Source of the DNA: Psychrobacter sp. Ps6
Lineage (GTDB): Bacteria > Pseudomonadota > Gammaproteobacteria > Pseudomonadales > Moraxellaceae
Length of the DNA: 64,000 bases
Assembly: GCF_022129235.1 (NCBI RefSeq)
Contig: NZ_JADQAI010000009.1
Location: 1-64,000 of the forward strand
Direction of reading: 5' to 3'
Each line of letters opens with the position of its first letter. The stretch's first letter is position 1. Shown one piece after another: positions 20,231 to 32,951 of this stretch. The translations under genes and the position numbers were made by a program. Below the pieces are notes generated by a model. It saw only the letters and a list, made by a program, of their open reading frames with translations. It was not told the origin of the DNA and ran no database searches.

Positions 20231-22600
20231 ATGACAGTACGCAATAACAAGGTAATGATGATGAGCAACCGTGTTTCTTCTGCTTTTGCCATTTCAGCAC
20301 TGGCAGTCAGCATGGTGGCAGTAAGTAGTAGCGCCCACGCTGCACAGCGCATCAATAATGTGTCTGTAGTGCAAACTGCACCAGCAGTGACACAAATGCG
20401 TTTGGGGTTCACAGGTTTACCAGTATTGCCTGCAGCCTACCAGCTTGATGATCCTAGCCGCTTGGTATTAGACTTTGAACAAGTGCAAAACGGTCTTGCC
20501 AGTCGTTTTAACGAATACAATATTGGTATGGTCAATGATGTCACCACGTTGAGTAGCGATAGTACGACGCGTCTTATCGTTGGTCTCAAGCAGTCAGGCA
20601 ATTATACAACAGCGATTGAGGGTAACGATCTGCTACTGACCATTACCGATCCTGATCGTCCAGTGATCACTAGTGACCCTATACAAGACGTCCTTAATAA
20701 CTCTAGCGGTATCACCACCACTGCAGTCGTCACGCCAATCGTCGAGACTAGTACGGTTCCTGTTGCGGCGGTTCGCACCACTAGCGCGACAGTCGTAAAA
20801 AACGACGTGCCAGCTGATACGATGGTAGTGAGGGTTAACCCATTGTTGAACCCACAACTCGCTTCTGCACAAGTAAGCAAACAGTACAGCTATGACGGCC
20901 TCAGTGCGGTCAATTTTTCGGCAGGTAATGATGGTGGCGGTAACGTCAGCATGGTACTTGCCAACGAAGCCATTCCGGTAGATGTACAACGTCAAGGTAA
21001 TAAGCTTGTCGTACGTTTAACAGGCAGTACGGTCCCAAGAAACTTGCTACGTCGATTAAATATTAATAGTGGTCTGGTGAGTAGCATCGATACTAAAAAC
21101 CAAGGACAAAATGGTGTTATCACTATTAATATGTCTGATGATTACGAGTATCAAGCTTACCAATCAGGCAATCAGTTAAATATTAGTATTAGCAAGCCTG
21201 AACTGCTACGTGAGCCGACACTTGAGGAGAGAGTATATAGTGGAGAACCGCTATCTATGGAATTCCAAGACGTTGAAATTCGCAGCGTGTTAGATATTTT
21301 AGCACAGTTTACCGAGATGAATATCGTTGCGAGTGATTCAGTCGCTGGTAACATCACCTTGCGTTTGATCAATGTACCTTGGGATCAAGCACTCGATATT
21401 ATTCTAAAAAGTAAAAACCTAGGTAAGCGCGAAAACGGTAATGTGATTTTGGTTGCGCCTTCGACTGAACTTGCTGAACAAGAAGCACGTGAGCTTGAAG
21501 CACAGCAAGCCGTTCAATCTTATGCGCCATTACGTACTGAATATATTCGTTTAAGCTATGCAAAAGCACAAGATGTCCTGACTCTGATCTCTCAAGGAAG
21601 TGGCTCATCTGGTAGTAGCGGTATAGGCGGCACGAGCGGACTTACAAATCGTGGCAATGACAATAATACGTTATTGTCGGATCGTGGTACGGTGACAGTT
21701 GATGAGCGTACCAACACCCTAATTGTGAAAGATGTGGCAAATAGCATTGAAAATATTCGTACCTTAATTGGCAAAATTGATATCCCTGTGCGTCAGGTTA
21801 TGATTGAGGCGCGTATCGTGAGTGCTACTGATAGCTTTAGCAAAGAGATTGGGGTTCGCTGGGGAATCTTATCAAATGGTGCAGCCAATAACCGTAGCTT
21901 ACTGGTTGGTGGTAGTGAACAAACTTTGTGGGACTTAAAAGATTTTGACGTAGAAACGACGACTGTCAACGGACAAACGGTCTCTTATCCTTCGTATGAT
22001 ATCAGCCGTCCTGATAACTTAAACGTTGACTTAGGGGTTGCTAATCCAGCTGGTAGTATCGCCTTTGGTTTACTGAGCCTATCTGATGTGATGCTTGATC
22101 TTGAATTGTCAGCATTGCAAGCAGATAACCGCGGTGAGGTCATCTCAACTCCAAAAGTGTTGACGGCCGACAAGCAAACCGCAAAAGTTTCTTCTGGCAC
22201 CCAGATCCCTTATCAGGAAGCATCAGCCAGCGGCGCAACCACAACCAGCTTTAGAGAAGCGGCATTAAGTCTAGAGGCGACACCAAATATCACGCCCGAT
22301 GGCAAGATTGGTCTGCAATTACTTATCACTAATGGTACGCCTGTATTCACTAATGGTATCGTTGCTATCAACGAAGACTCTATCTCAACCAATGTGACTG
22401 TTGAAGATGGTCAAACGGTGGTATTAGGCGGAATTTTTAGAAACCGTACTAACAATAATGTGGACAAAGTGCCGTTTTTAGGCGATTTACCATACATTGG
22501 CCGTGCATTCCGTAAAGATGTGCGCAATAACAATAAGGAAGAGTTGTTGATATTTGTCACACCAAAATTGATCAATGATGGCACAAGTCGCTTGAATTAA
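20231..22600 (+). CDS. pilQ: Type IV pilus secretin PilQ
   Basis: PilQ forms the outer-membrane gated channel through which the pilus passes and through which DNA may enter in competent relatives. The 789-aa precursor has a signal peptide (about 10-38, ending SSAHA) and tandem AMIN-type beta domains (about 40-130 and 205-310). A secretin N-domain (FQDVEIRSVLDILAQFT) and an N1/KH-like domain follow, with a Gly/Ser-rich loop at about 455-472. The C-terminal secretin domain contains VPFLGDLPYIGRAFR. A strong terminator follows. Confidence 0.96.
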   Translation: MTVRNNKVMMMSNRVSSAFAISALAVSMVAVSSSAHAAQRINNVSVVQTAPAVTQMRLGFTGLPVLPAAYQLDDPSRLVLDFEQVQNGLASRFNEYNIGMVNDVTTLSSDSTTRLIVGLKQSGNYTTAIEGNDLLLTITDPDRPVITSDPIQDVLNNSSGITTTAVVTPIVETSTVPVAAVRTTSATVVKNDVPADTMVVRVNPLLNPQLASAQVSKQYSYDGLSAVNFSAGNDGGGNVSMVLANEAIPVDVQRQGNKLVVRLTGSTVPRNLLRRLNINSGLVSSIDTKNQGQNGVITINMSDDYEYQAYQSGNQLNISISKPELLREPTLEERVYSGEPLSMEFQDVEIRSVLDILAQFTEMNIVASDSVAGNITLRLINVPWDQALDIILKSKNLGKRENGNVILVAPSTELAEQEARELEAQQAVQSYAPLRTEYIRLSYAKAQDVLTLISQGSGSSGSSGIGGTSGLTNRGNDNNTLLSDRGTVTVDERTNTLIVKDVANSIENIRTLIGKIDIPVRQVMIEARIVSATDSFSKEIGVRWGILSNGAANNRSLLVGGSEQTLWDLKDFDVETTTVNGQTVSYPSYDISRPDNLNVDLGVANPAGSIAFGLLSLSDVMLDLELSALQADNRGEVISTPKVLTADKQTAKVSSGTQIPYQEASASGATTTSFREAALSLEATPNITPDGKIGLQLLITNGTPVFTNGIVAINEDSISTNVTVEDGQTVVLGGIFRNRTNNNVDKVPFLGDLPYIGRAFRKDVRNNNKEELLIFVTPKLINDGTSRLN

Positions 22601-22624
22601 TCATAAATTTGTTGATTATTCACT

Positions 22625-22656
22625 AAAAAAGTAAGCCTTAGTGCTTACTTTTTTTT
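22625..22656 (+). terminator. Rho-independent terminator after pilQ
   Basis: GTAAGC (22631-22636) pairs with GCTTAC (22643-22648), extended by A/T pairs, and is followed by eight T. It separates pilMNOPQ from aroK, which therefore needs its own promoter or read-through. Confidence 0.85.
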
Positions 22657-22805
22657 GTGCGTAAACTTAGCATCTTTAATATTGTGAGCTATATGCATGG
22701 ATCAATGGATGATAAGCTCTAAATATTACTAACAATAATCACAGCGCATTACTAGCCAGAATATCAATGACGTTGTATGATAGCTAATTTAGCTGAGTGA
22801 GTATT

Positions 22806-23366
22806 ATGGTGCAGGAATTGCCGTCGGTGTTTTTAGTGGGTCCGATGGGAGCGGGGAAGACGACGATCGGTAAGTTACTGGCCAAGCAGTTAGGTCGCAC
22901 TTTTGTAGATAGTGATTGGTATATCGAATCGCAAACTGGTGCTGACATTGCTTGGATATTCGCCAAAGAAGGTGAAGCGGGTTTTCGTGAGCGTGAAACG
23001 CGTGCCATTGATGAGCTGACTCAAGCCCCTCAAATTGTATTAGCAACTGGTGGTGGCGCAGTATTGGCTGCTGAAAACCGAGAGTTCTTAAGACAGCGTG
23101 GCATCGTGGTTTATCTCAATGCCCCAGTCGATGTGCAAATGGCCCGCACTTCTAAAGACAAGTCGCGGCCTCTTTTACAACAGCCTAATCCTAGAAAAAT
23201 ACTGCAAGATCTATATAGTATTCGCGATCCATTATATCGTCAGGTCGCGCATATTATTATGCCCACTGGTCACACTTATCCGCGTCATATGGTCAGCCAA
23301 TTAATGCAGCAGCTGAACGCATTTTTCGATTGTACTGACACAACACCAAAAGACAATAAAGAGTAG
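22806..23366 (+). CDS. aroK: Shikimate kinase
   Basis: AroK phosphorylates shikimate at the 3-hydroxyl with ATP in chorismate synthesis. The 186-aa protein has the P-loop GPMGAGKT (12-19) and the shikimate-binding residues in VDSDWYIE. The central motif is LATGGGAV, and the lid arginine segment is SKDKSRPLL. I chose ATG 22806 because GAGTGAG lies at suitable spacing before it; an in-frame GTG at 22797 lacks a ribosome site. It is followed by aroB after 78 nt, as in many proteobacteria. Confidence 0.96.
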   Translation: MVQELPSVFLVGPMGAGKTTIGKLLAKQLGRTFVDSDWYIESQTGADIAWIFAKEGEAGFRERETRAIDELTQAPQIVLATGGGAVLAAENREFLRQRGIVVYLNAPVDVQMARTSKDKSRPLLQQPNPRKILQDLYSIRDPLYRQVAHIIMPTGHTYPRHMVSQLMQQLNAFFDCTDTTPKDNKE

Positions 23367-23444
23367 ACCGATATTATCTATTGATATAATAGGTAGGTAT
23401 ACTCAGCTACTTTTACCCAATTATAAATGCTTAAGGAGTGTCTC

Positions 23445-24554
23445 ATGGCAACGTCACTGTTTCATGACAGCTTAACAGTTCGTACGCAAAGTCATGATTA
23501 TCCAATCATTATTACTGAAGATGCGACGTCAAAAGATAGCAGTATGGCAAAGCAAGTCGCACCTTATATTAAGGGTTGCCAAGTATTAATTGTGACTAAC
23601 GATACCGTGGCACCTCTATACTTGCAAGCTTTAGAAGACGAGCTAGCAGAGCAATTTACGGTAAAAGTTTGCGTGTTACCAGATGGTGAGCAATATAAGA
23701 ACCAGACAAGCATTGACCAAATATATGATGCGCTAATGGCGGAGCATTTTAATCGTGATGTCACGCTTATCGCACTTGGTGGCGGCGTAGTGGGTGATAT
23801 GACAGGTTTTGCTGCGGCAAGTTTTATGCGCGGGGTCAACTTTATCCAAATTCCAACAACCTTATTATCGCAAGTCGATTCTAGCGTTGGCGGCAAAACG
23901 GGCATCAATCATGCGCAAGGCAAAAACATGATTGGCGCATTCTGGCAGCCGCAAATGGTGCTCGCTGATATGAGTACGCTCAAAACGTTGCCTGCACGTG
24001 AGCTGTCAGCAGGAATCGCCGAAATTATCAAATATGCGCTTATCATGGATGAAACATTCCTGACATGGCTTGAAGAGAATTTACCTGCAATGATGGCGCT
24101 AGATCTGGCAGTACTTGGCGAAGCGGTGAAGCGCTGCTGTCAATACAAAGCAGATGTGGTCGCTCAAGATGAAAGAGAGTCAGGTGTGCGTGCTCTGTTG
24201 AACTTTGGGCATACATTTGGTCATGTGATTGAAACCCATCAAGGCTACGGCAATTGGTTGCATGGTGAGGCGGTAGCGGCGGGCATGATGCAAGCGGCTG
24301 AATTGTCCCAAAAAATTGGTTGGTTGACCCTTGATGAGGTTGAGCGTATTAAGCGTGTTTTGATGCTAGGTAACCTGCCAACCAAACCGCCTGCCATTGA
24401 TGTACAAACTGCTCTGAACTTAATGGGACACGATAAAAAAGTGAAACACGGACAAATCCGGCTGATTTTGTTAAAATCAATAGGGAGTGCGGTATTGACC
24501 AATGACTTCGATAACGATCTGCTGCTCGAAGTATTGTCACAACACAGCGCATAA
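23445..24554 (+). CDS. aroB: 3-dehydroquinate synthase
   Basis: AroB converts DAHP to 3-dehydroquinate, the second step of the shikimate pathway, using NAD+ and a divalent metal. The 369-aa product contains the NAD-binding ALGGGVVGDMTGFAA and the substrate/metal region QVDSSVGGKTGIN. Metal ligands are expected in the RALLNFGHTFGHVIE and WLHGEAVAAGM segments. AAGGAG (23433-23438) precisely precedes ATG 23445. An upstream in-frame ATG at 23427 would include the ribosome site itself and is rejected. Confidence 0.97.
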   Translation: MATSLFHDSLTVRTQSHDYPIIITEDATSKDSSMAKQVAPYIKGCQVLIVTNDTVAPLYLQALEDELAEQFTVKVCVLPDGEQYKNQTSIDQIYDALMAEHFNRDVTLIALGGGVVGDMTGFAAASFMRGVNFIQIPTTLLSQVDSSVGGKTGINHAQGKNMIGAFWQPQMVLADMSTLKTLPARELSAGIAEIIKYALIMDETFLTWLEENLPAMMALDLAVLGEAVKRCCQYKADVVAQDERESGVRALLNFGHTFGHVIETHQGYGNWLHGEAVAAGMMQAAELSQKIGWLTLDEVERIKRVLMLGNLPTKPPAIDVQTALNLMGHDKKVKHGQIRLILLKSIGSAVLTNDFDNDLLLEVLSQHSA

Positions 24555-24689
24555 TGTATCAAAATTTTAGTGAGTATTTGTACTAAAACTTGATATGTAT
24601 AGCAGATTCATAGGCTGCACTAACTGCACTTCTATTTGAATGAGCATTGATATAATGCTTTTAAATATGTTTTTATCAAGGACCTCCCC

Positions 24690-25778
24690 ATGGCAGCATC
24701 AAAATCGAAGGCGCGTACCGCTGGTCAATCATACAGTCGTCAAGCCTTGATCTGGCTGGTTGCGACGTTACTATTAGGTGTTGTGACAGCGTTAGTCTGG
24801 ATGCTAAGCCAAACGCCAGCGATGGGTGCCAAAATTGAAAACGAACCAGTATCAGCACCGCAAATGTTGGCTGATGAGTTTGAGCAACCATTAAAAATCG
24901 AGTCGCTTCACGAGCTGGATACTGATGTACAGCCGATTAGTTTTGATACGACTGTCCGTGACTTGCGTAATTATCCTGACGAGTTTAAAGACAAGCGCTA
25001 TCTACTTGCCAACAAGGGTAAGTGGACCGTGCAGGTGATGAATGTCGCTGAAAATGACGTGATTGTCAGTTATTTAGAAGGCCGTGAAGATCGTGATAAG
25101 TTCGCTTATTTCCGCTATCTTGATAGTGAGAATCAAGTTCGTTATATGCTAACTTATGGGATCATGAGTAGTCCACAGGAGGCGGTTGGGGCAGCAAAGC
25201 TCATAGATTTTAAATTGCCTGCCAATGTGCGTGTGCTACCGGAGGAGATCAATCGATATGTCAGTATTATCGATAACTACGAGCGTCCTGATCCGGTAAA
25301 AGACTTAAGTACGAAGCGTACGCGCGCTGTCAATCTAAAACCGACTAAGCGCGAAATACCAGCACGCCAGCAAGCGCAAGCAGTCAACAATACGGCCAAT
25401 GACCAAGCCACCAATAGTAATACCAGTCGCGATAGTCAAGGAAGCTTTAACGAAAGTATTTCAGAGGAGAGTATTCGCCAGTCCGCTGATACTTCTGAAA
25501 CGTTATCTGTTACTGAAGAGCGGACGGTTGGTAATGAGTCACAGTCAGTCTCTGAAGCACCAACTCAAAACGAAGGCAATGCCAACAAGCCTAAACAGGA
25601 TAATAAAAAACCAGTAGCATCGGGAACGGATAACAATAGCAGTATCAAAAAACCACCCGTCGTACCTGCGCCAAAACCGCCAAGCACAAGTAACAATGGT
25701 GCTAGCAATAATGCAAATACGCCCAAAAACAATAATAGTGACAGTATAAAAGCGCTCATAGAAGATAAAAGCAACTGA
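24690..25778 (+). CDS. Membrane-anchored SPOR-like protein
   Basis: The 362-aa protein has a short basic N-terminus and one membrane helix (about 17-39). A domain at about 90-170 follows that looks like a SPOR fold: KWTVQVMNVAENDVIVSYL, then RYMLTYGIMSSPQEAVGAA, then LPANVRVLPEEI. SPOR domains bind denuded septal peptidoglycan. The C-terminal 150 residues are Asn/Ser/Gln/Pro-rich and disordered. Position between aroB and gltB matches the SPOR/DamX-like gene of Pseudomonas and Acinetobacter, though here the domain is central rather than C-terminal. A division-related role is inferred. Confidence 0.75.
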   Translation: MAASKSKARTAGQSYSRQALIWLVATLLLGVVTALVWMLSQTPAMGAKIENEPVSAPQMLADEFEQPLKIESLHELDTDVQPISFDTTVRDLRNYPDEFKDKRYLLANKGKWTVQVMNVAENDVIVSYLEGREDRDKFAYFRYLDSENQVRYMLTYGIMSSPQEAVGAAKLIDFKLPANVRVLPEEINRYVSIIDNYERPDPVKDLSTKRTRAVNLKPTKREIPARQQAQAVNNTANDQATNSNTSRDSQGSFNESISEESIRQSADTSETLSVTEERTVGNESQSVSEAPTQNEGNANKPKQDNKKPVASGTDNNSSIKKPPVVPAPKPPSTSNNGASNNANTPKNNNSDSIKALIEDKSN

Positions 25779-25798
25779 TACGCATTTTCTGTCATCGA

Positions 25799-25833
25799 AA
25801 ACCCCACTAGCTAATTGGTTAGTGGGGTTTTTT
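25799..25833 (+). terminator. Rho-independent terminator after the SPOR-like gene
   Basis: A 9-bp stem, ACCCCACTA (25801-25809) with TAGTGGGGT (25820-25828), is extended by A/T pairs and followed by a T-run. Confidence 0.87.
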
Positions 25834-26658
25834 TATACTTCGTTTTTTTAATATATTAGTGGCTACTGTCGCTATTTTGGGGCAAAGTGTTAAAGGTAGA
25901 CACAACTCATCCACTGCCTTATGCAACCCTACGTAGGCACTTTATATTATATTTCTAATGGGTTTTTAATCGTCCTATAACCAATAGTAATGAGACCTTA
26001 TACAAATTATGGCTGATGAATCGATAGAAAAGACTAGATTTTTTGTGAATCATTAACTAATATAACTGTGGGCGACGTTCTGTATAGTTATCGTAAAAAA
26101 CTATTATTAAACAAGCATTTAGTAACAAATCAACGATTTATAAGGTGTGTTGCTAAGGTTTGTTGTCTCAAGCGCGGCTACTTACTGGCTATGTTAAAGT
26201 TCTTGTAAGTGAAGCAACCTCTCTTATTGTCACTCTTTTTAGAGTGAATAAGGCGCTTGATTACAGAGCGTCAGATATTCAAGACGAACCACATTCATGG
26301 TTATTAAATGGTTGGATGTCCAGCGCTCATTGCTAGATATAACAACATAACAAACGATGCTTAAACGAACGACATAACGTATTACTGATTAGGCAATTGG
26401 CATTTAGGGGTATAAATTACTCTGTTTCAAAGGGCTGTCATTCACTATCTCTAATATACGACGTATATGTCACGACATTATCTAATGACCAGGAGGGTCA
26501 AAGGTTTACTTGCTGTTAGAGCATGATGTCGATTGAGCCTCGCACCATTTACTAATTCAACTATCCGAATATCCACTATCAGCCCGTTCTGCTTACGGGT
26601 ACCAGCTTATGCTCCGCATTGGAGATGTAAGTTGCCCGTCTACTTAAAAGGACAAGCT
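25834..26658 (+). promoter_or_regulatory. 825-nt upstream region of gltB
   Basis: This AT-rich spacer contains no reading frame with coding character. The frame of gltB stays open upstream to about 26533, but those codons show no GltB similarity and lack a ribosome site. A -10-like TATAAA lies near 26410, without a convincing -35. The size suggests a long leader or complex control of glutamate synthase. I could not recognise a riboswitch or a specific operator. Confidence 0.3.
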
Positions 26659-29600
26659 ATGTCAATGATTTCCTCGCAAACACACCTGGCCACGCCAGAT
26701 GATTTTTCTGATAATTGCGGTTTTGGTCTAATTGCTCATATTAAGGGTGAAGCCAGCCATAATTTGGTAAAAACCGCCATTCATAGTTTAAGTTGTATGA
26801 CACACCGTGGTGGTGTGGCGGCCGATGGTAGAACTGGTGATGGTTGCGGTCTACTATTAGCGACCCCTACCGACTTCTTTAAACAGATCGCCAATGAGCA
26901 GCAATTTGCAATTACAGACAACTTTGCCGTTGGTATGGTGTTCGTCAATTTGGATGATGATAAAGCCAAGCATAGTCAGCAAGTATTGAGCGATGAAATT
27001 ACCGCCCAAGGATTAGAAGTCGCTGGCTGGCGTGATGTGCCACTTGATTTGAGTATTGTGGGTGAGATCGGCCGTGAGACATTACCAGATTTTAAGCAGG
27101 TATTTGTCAATGCGCCAGATGATTTAGCGGCTGATGATTTTAACCGTAAGCTGTTTGTTGCACGCAAAAAAGCAGAGCAGCGCCTGACAGATGACGAATT
27201 GTTTTATGTATGTTCATTAAGCTGCCAGACCATTATTTATAAAGGTCTAGTCATGCCATCAGACTTACCAGCGTTTTTCTTGGATTTGCAAGATGAGCGT
27301 TTGGCGTCACATATCGTAGTCTTCCATCAGCGTTTCTCAACCAATACATTACCGCGCTGGCCACTGGCACAGCCATTCCGCTATCTTGCGCACAATGGTG
27401 AATTGAATACCATCACAGGTAACCGTAACTGGTCTAAAGCACGCACGCCAAAGCTAAAATCAGACAAACTGCCGAACTTGAATGAATTGACGCCGCTCGT
27501 AAATAGCACGGGTTCTGATTCATCAAGCTTAGATAACATGCTCGAAGTGCTAATGTCTGGCGGTATGAATTTATTCCATGCGATGTCGATTTTGGTTCCA
27601 CCAGCGTGGCAGAACGTCGATAGCATGGATATGGATTTGCGAGCGTTTTATGAGTTCTACTCACAGCATATGGAAGCATGGGACGGTCCTGCAGGGCTTG
27701 TTATTCAAGATGGACGCTATGCTGTCTGTATGCTTGATAGAAACGGTCTGCGTCCGTCACGTTGGGTGACCACCAAGAACGGTTATATCACGGTTGCATC
27801 AGAGGTTGGTGTTTGGGACTACTCACCACAAGATGTGTTGGCAAAAGGTCGTGTTGGCCCAGGCCAAATGCTGGTTATTGATACGTTGACAGGTCAAGTG
27901 ATGGATACGACTGCTGTTGCAACGTTGCTGAAAAATGCGCATCCGTATCGAAAGTGGCTGCGTGAAGAAGCGACACGTGTCCGTGATGATGAGCGCTTAG
28001 AAGAAATCTTAGCAGCGCAAGCGTGCCGTGGCGATAAGCTAAAAGCCTTACAAAAAATGTATCACATCACCAATGAAGAGCGTACGGAAATCATCCGCCC
28101 TAATGCTGAAAACGGTCAAGAGCCAGTAGGCTCAATGGGTGATGATACGCCAATGGCAGTGCTATCGCAGCAAATCCGCCATGTCGGTGATTTTTTCCGT
28201 CAGCAATTTGCACAGGTGACCAACCCGCCAATTGACCCACTTCGTGAATCAATCGTGATGTCATTGCAGACTTGCCTAGGTGCTGAAACCAACGTATTTG
28301 CACCATCAGCGAGAGACGCGCATCGTATTATTTTGTCATCGCCAGTATTGTCAGCTAGCAAAATGCAGCAGCTTGAAACCTTGGATGATCCAGCGTTCAA
28401 GATGGCTCGCATTGATCTGAACTATGACCGTACTTTAGAGCTATCTGATGCTATCGTCGCTATTTGTGAGCAAGTGGCAGATAACATCCGCTCGGGCAAC
28501 ACCTTGATTGTACTGTCTGATAAAGATATCGATGCAGAAAAAGTACCCGCCAATGCCATTCTGGTCACAGGAGCCGTGCATCACTATCTAATTGCAGAAG
28601 GTATTCGTACTGACGCTAACTTGGTGATTGAGACAGGTCTGGCGCGCGATTCGCATCAAATAGCGGTATTGATTGGCTTTGGTGCGACTTGTGTGTATCC
28701 GTATCTGGCATATGATGTGATCGATGATTTGGTGGCTACTGGTGAATTGCTTGGTGATCCGATCCAAGCTCGCGTTAATTTCCGCAAAGGCTTGGATAAA
28801 GGTTTGCTAAAAATCTTATCAAAAATGGGTATCTCTACCATTGTTTCGTATCGCGGGGCGCAGCTGTTTGAAGCAGTTGGTCTGTCTGAAGAAGTGGTAA
28901 ACCTATGTTTTAAAGGCGTACAAAGCCGTATTAAAGGCGCTACCTTTGCAGATCTTGCCGCTGACCAAGCGCAACTGGCTGCCAACGCGTTCAAGCGTCG
29001 TGCGCCACTAGATCAAGGTGGTTTGCTCAAGTTCGTCTTCAACAAAGAGTACCATGCCTTTAACCCTGACGTCATTAACAGCCTACATACGGCAGTACGT
29101 ACGGGCGATTATGAGAATTATCAGAATTATGCCAATCTAGTCAATAGCCGCCCAGTGGCGACTTTGCGTGACTTGTTGCAACTAAAGACTGACAACAGTA
29201 TCGATGTCGATGATGTTGAAGATATCTCTGAGATTTTGACGCGTTTTGACTCAGCTGGCATGTCGCTAGGCGCGCTGTCTCCTGAAGCACACGAGTCGAT
29301 TGCGATGGCGATGAATACCATCGGCGGACGTTCAAACTCTGGTGAGGGCGGCGAAGATCCTGCGCGTTATGGCACGTTGCGCAACTCAAAAATCAAGCAA
29401 GTGGCCTCTGGTCGTTTTGGGGTAACGCCTGCCTATCTTCGTTCCGCTGAAGTCATGCAGATTAAAGTAGCTCAAGGTGCCAAGCCTGGTGAAGGTGGAC
29501 AGCTACCTGGTGGTAAAGTGAATGCGTTGATTGCGCGCTTGCGTTACTCGGTGCCAGGCGTGACCTTGATTTCACCGCCGCCGCATCATGATATTTATTC

Positions 29601-31122
29601 TATCGAAGATTTGGCGCAGCTGATTTTTGATTTGAAGCAAGTCAATCCAGATGCATTGGTGTCGGTTAAATTGGTTTCACGCCCAGGTGTTGGTACGATC
29701 GCGACAGGTGTTGCAAAAGCTTATGCCGATTTGATTACGATCTCAGGTTATGATGGTGGTACAGCAGCATCTCCGCTATCGTCTATCCATCATGCAGGCT
29801 CGCCATGGGAACTAGGTCTGGCTGAAACCCATCAGTCTCTACGAGTAAATGGATTACGTGATAAGGTACGTGTTCAGACCGATGGTGGTCTGAAAACAGG
29901 ACTGGATGTCGTCAAGGCCGCTATTCTTGGTGCAGAAAGCTTTGGCTTTGGTACCACGCCGATGATTGCAGTTGGTTGTAAGTACCTACGTATCTGCCAT
30001 TTGAACAACTGTCCAACAGGGGTTGCTACCCAAAAAGCCAAACTGCGTGATGAGCATTTCATTGGCGAAGCAGAAATGCTGATTAACTTCTTTAAGTTTG
30101 TCGCAACTGAAACACGTGAATGGTTAGCAGCGCTAGGTGTTCGTAGTATGGAAGAGCTAGTCGGTCGTACTGACTTGCTCGATATCTTAGAAGGTAATAC
30201 AGACAAGCAGCGTCATCTTGATTTAACACCATTGCTATTTAGTCACCCAGCCAGCGTGGGTAAGGCACAAACGTGTCAGGTAGAGCGTAATGAGCCGTTT
30301 GATAAAGGCTTGCTTGCTGAGCAGATGATTCGCGATATGATTGTGAACATTCGCCAAGGCTCAGGTGGCGACTATAGCTATTTCGTTGGCAACTGTGACC
30401 GCTCTATTGGTGCTCGGATCTCTGGTGAGATTGCGCAAGTATGGGGCAACCTTGGCATGAGTGATATGCCGATCAAGCTTCGTCTGACAGGTACTGCAGG
30501 GCAAAGTTTAGGCGTGTGGAATGCTGGCGGCTTAAACATCGAGCTTGAAGGCGATGCCAATGACTATGTAGGTAAAGGCATGGCTGGCGGTGAGATTGTC
30601 ATTTATCCACCTAAAGACTCAAACTTCACGGCACAAGAAACCGCCATCATCGGTAATACTTGCCTATATGGTGCAACGGGCGGTAAATTATATGCTGCCG
30701 GTACAGCGGGTGAGCGTTTTGGCGTTCGTAACTCTGGCGCGCATGCAGTCATTGAGGGTACAGGCGACCATTGCTGTGAATATATGACTGGCGGTATCGT
30801 TACGATTCTTGGCCGTACTGGACTCAACTTCGGTGCTGGTATGACGGGTGGTTTTGCTTATGTACTCGATATGGAAGGCGACTTCTTTGACCGTTGCAAC
30901 CATGAGCTAATCGATCTCAACCGTATCTCAAGCGAGCAAACAGAAGAGCATCGCATTCATTTACAACAAGTGATTGAAGCTCATGTAGATAAAACAGGCA
31001 GTGCATGGGGTCAGACGATATTGGACGACTTTGAGCACTATGTTCGTAAATTCTATTTGGTGAAGCCAAAAGCGGCGAACATTGCAAGTCTTCTTAAAAC
31101 TACCATGGCCGACCCACAATAG
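26659..31122 (+). CDS. gltB: Glutamate synthase (NADPH) large subunit
   Basis: GltB transfers the amide nitrogen of glutamine to 2-oxoglutarate, giving two glutamates. The 1487-aa precursor starts at ATG 26659 after AAAAGGACA. Cys20 in [11 protein letters not shown] is the Ntn amidotransferase nucleophile, so a 19-residue propeptide should be removed. The FMN/synthase domain contains [18 protein letters not shown]. The 3Fe-4S ligands lie in [15 protein letters not shown]. The C-terminal part is the GXGXG beta-helix ([19 protein letters not shown]). gltD follows after 232 nt. Confidence 0.98.
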   Translation: MSMISSQTHLATPDDFSDNCGFGLIAHIKGEASHNLVKTAIHSLSCMTHRGGVAADGRTGDGCGLLLATPTDFFKQIANEQQFAITDNFAVGMVFVNLDDDKAKHSQQVLSDEITAQGLEVAGWRDVPLDLSIVGEIGRETLPDFKQVFVNAPDDLAADDFNRKLFVARKKAEQRLTDDELFYVCSLSCQTIIYKGLVMPSDLPAFFLDLQDERLASHIVVFHQRFSTNTLPRWPLAQPFRYLAHNGELNTITGNRNWSKARTPKLKSDKLPNLNELTPLVNSTGSDSSSLDNMLEVLMSGGMNLFHAMSILVPPAWQNVDSMDMDLRAFYEFYSQHMEAWDGPAGLVIQDGRYAVCMLDRNGLRPSRWVTTKNGYITVASEVGVWDYSPQDVLAKGRVGPGQMLVIDTLTGQVMDTTAVATLLKNAHPYRKWLREEATRVRDDERLEEILAAQACRGDKLKALQKMYHITNEERTEIIRPNAENGQEPVGSMGDDTPMAVLSQQIRHVGDFFRQQFAQVTNPPIDPLRESIVMSLQTCLGAETNVFAPSARDAHRIILSSPVLSASKMQQLETLDDPAFKMARIDLNYDRTLELSDAIVAICEQVADNIRSGNTLIVLSDKDIDAEKVPANAILVTGAVHHYLIAEGIRTDANLVIETGLARDSHQIAVLIGFGATCVYPYLAYDVIDDLVATGELLGDPIQARVNFRKGLDKGLLKILSKMGISTIVSYRGAQLFEAVGLSEEVVNLCFKGVQSRIKGATFADLAADQAQLAANAFKRRAPLDQGGLLKFVFNKEYHAFNPDVINSLHTAVRTGDYENYQNYANLVNSRPVATLRDLLQLKTDNSIDVDDVEDISEILTRFDSAGMSLGALSPEAHESIAMAMNTIGGRSNSGEGGEDPARYGTLRNSKIKQVASGRFGVTPAYLRSAEVMQIKVAQGAKPGEGGQLPGGKVNALIARLRYSVPGVTLISPPPHHDIYSIEDLAQLIFDLKQVNPDALVSVKLVSRPGVGTIATGVAKAYADLITISGYDGGTAASPLSSIHHAGSPWELGLAETHQSLRVNGLRDKVRVQTDGGLKTGLDVVKAAILGAESFGFGTTPMIAVGCKYLRICHLNNCPTGVATQKAKLRDEHFIGEAEMLINFFKFVATETREWLAALGVRSMEELVGRTDLLDILEGNTDKQRHLDLTPLLFSHPASVGKAQTCQVERNEPFDKGLLAEQMIRDMIVNIRQGSGGDYSYFVGNCDRSIGARISGEIAQVWGNLGMSDMPIKLRLTGTAGQSLGVWNAGGLNIELEGDANDYVGKGMAGGEIVIYPPKDSNFTAQETAIIGNTCLYGATGGKLYAAGTAGERFGVRNSGAHAVIEGTGDHCCEYMTGGIVTILGRTGLNFGAGMTGGFAYVLDMEGDFFDRCNHELIDLNRISSEQTEEHRIHLQQVIEAHVDKTGSAWGQTILDDFEHYVRKFYLVKPKAANIASLLKTTMADPQ

Positions 31123-31222
31123 CCGATTTGTCATTGTCGATCGTATCGATACATTGTCTTGAGAGATTGTATTGAGGAATCGATAATGACTTTGATTAGG
31201 GTAGCCAGCGTTCCGTTTTTAG

Positions 31223-32776
<1,554 letters not shown>

Positions 32777-32822
32777 TGAAATTGATTCAAACTTAGCTAT
32801 TCATCAATAAGGTTTGAGCTTG

Positions 32823-32862
32823 AACGTCTTTTGTCTTTTGATAGACAGAAGGCGTTTTTTTT
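32823..32862 (+). terminator. Rho-independent terminator after gltD
   Basis: A 14-bp stem with wobble pairs (32823-32836 with 32843-32856) is followed by a run of eight T. Confidence 0.87.
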
Positions 32863-32951
32863 GATGAATACTTTGTAAATCGAGGCTCGACTGCTAGCAT
32901 GTTTGTGCGTTACCATTTATCTCGCTTATTAACCAAAAAGAGTAGCCTTGC

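Noticed and set aside
26533-26658. Upstream in-frame extension of gltB
   Set aside because: The extra 42 codons show no GltB similarity and lack a ribosome site, while ATG 26659 has AAAAGGACA and places the catalytic Cys after a short propeptide as expected.
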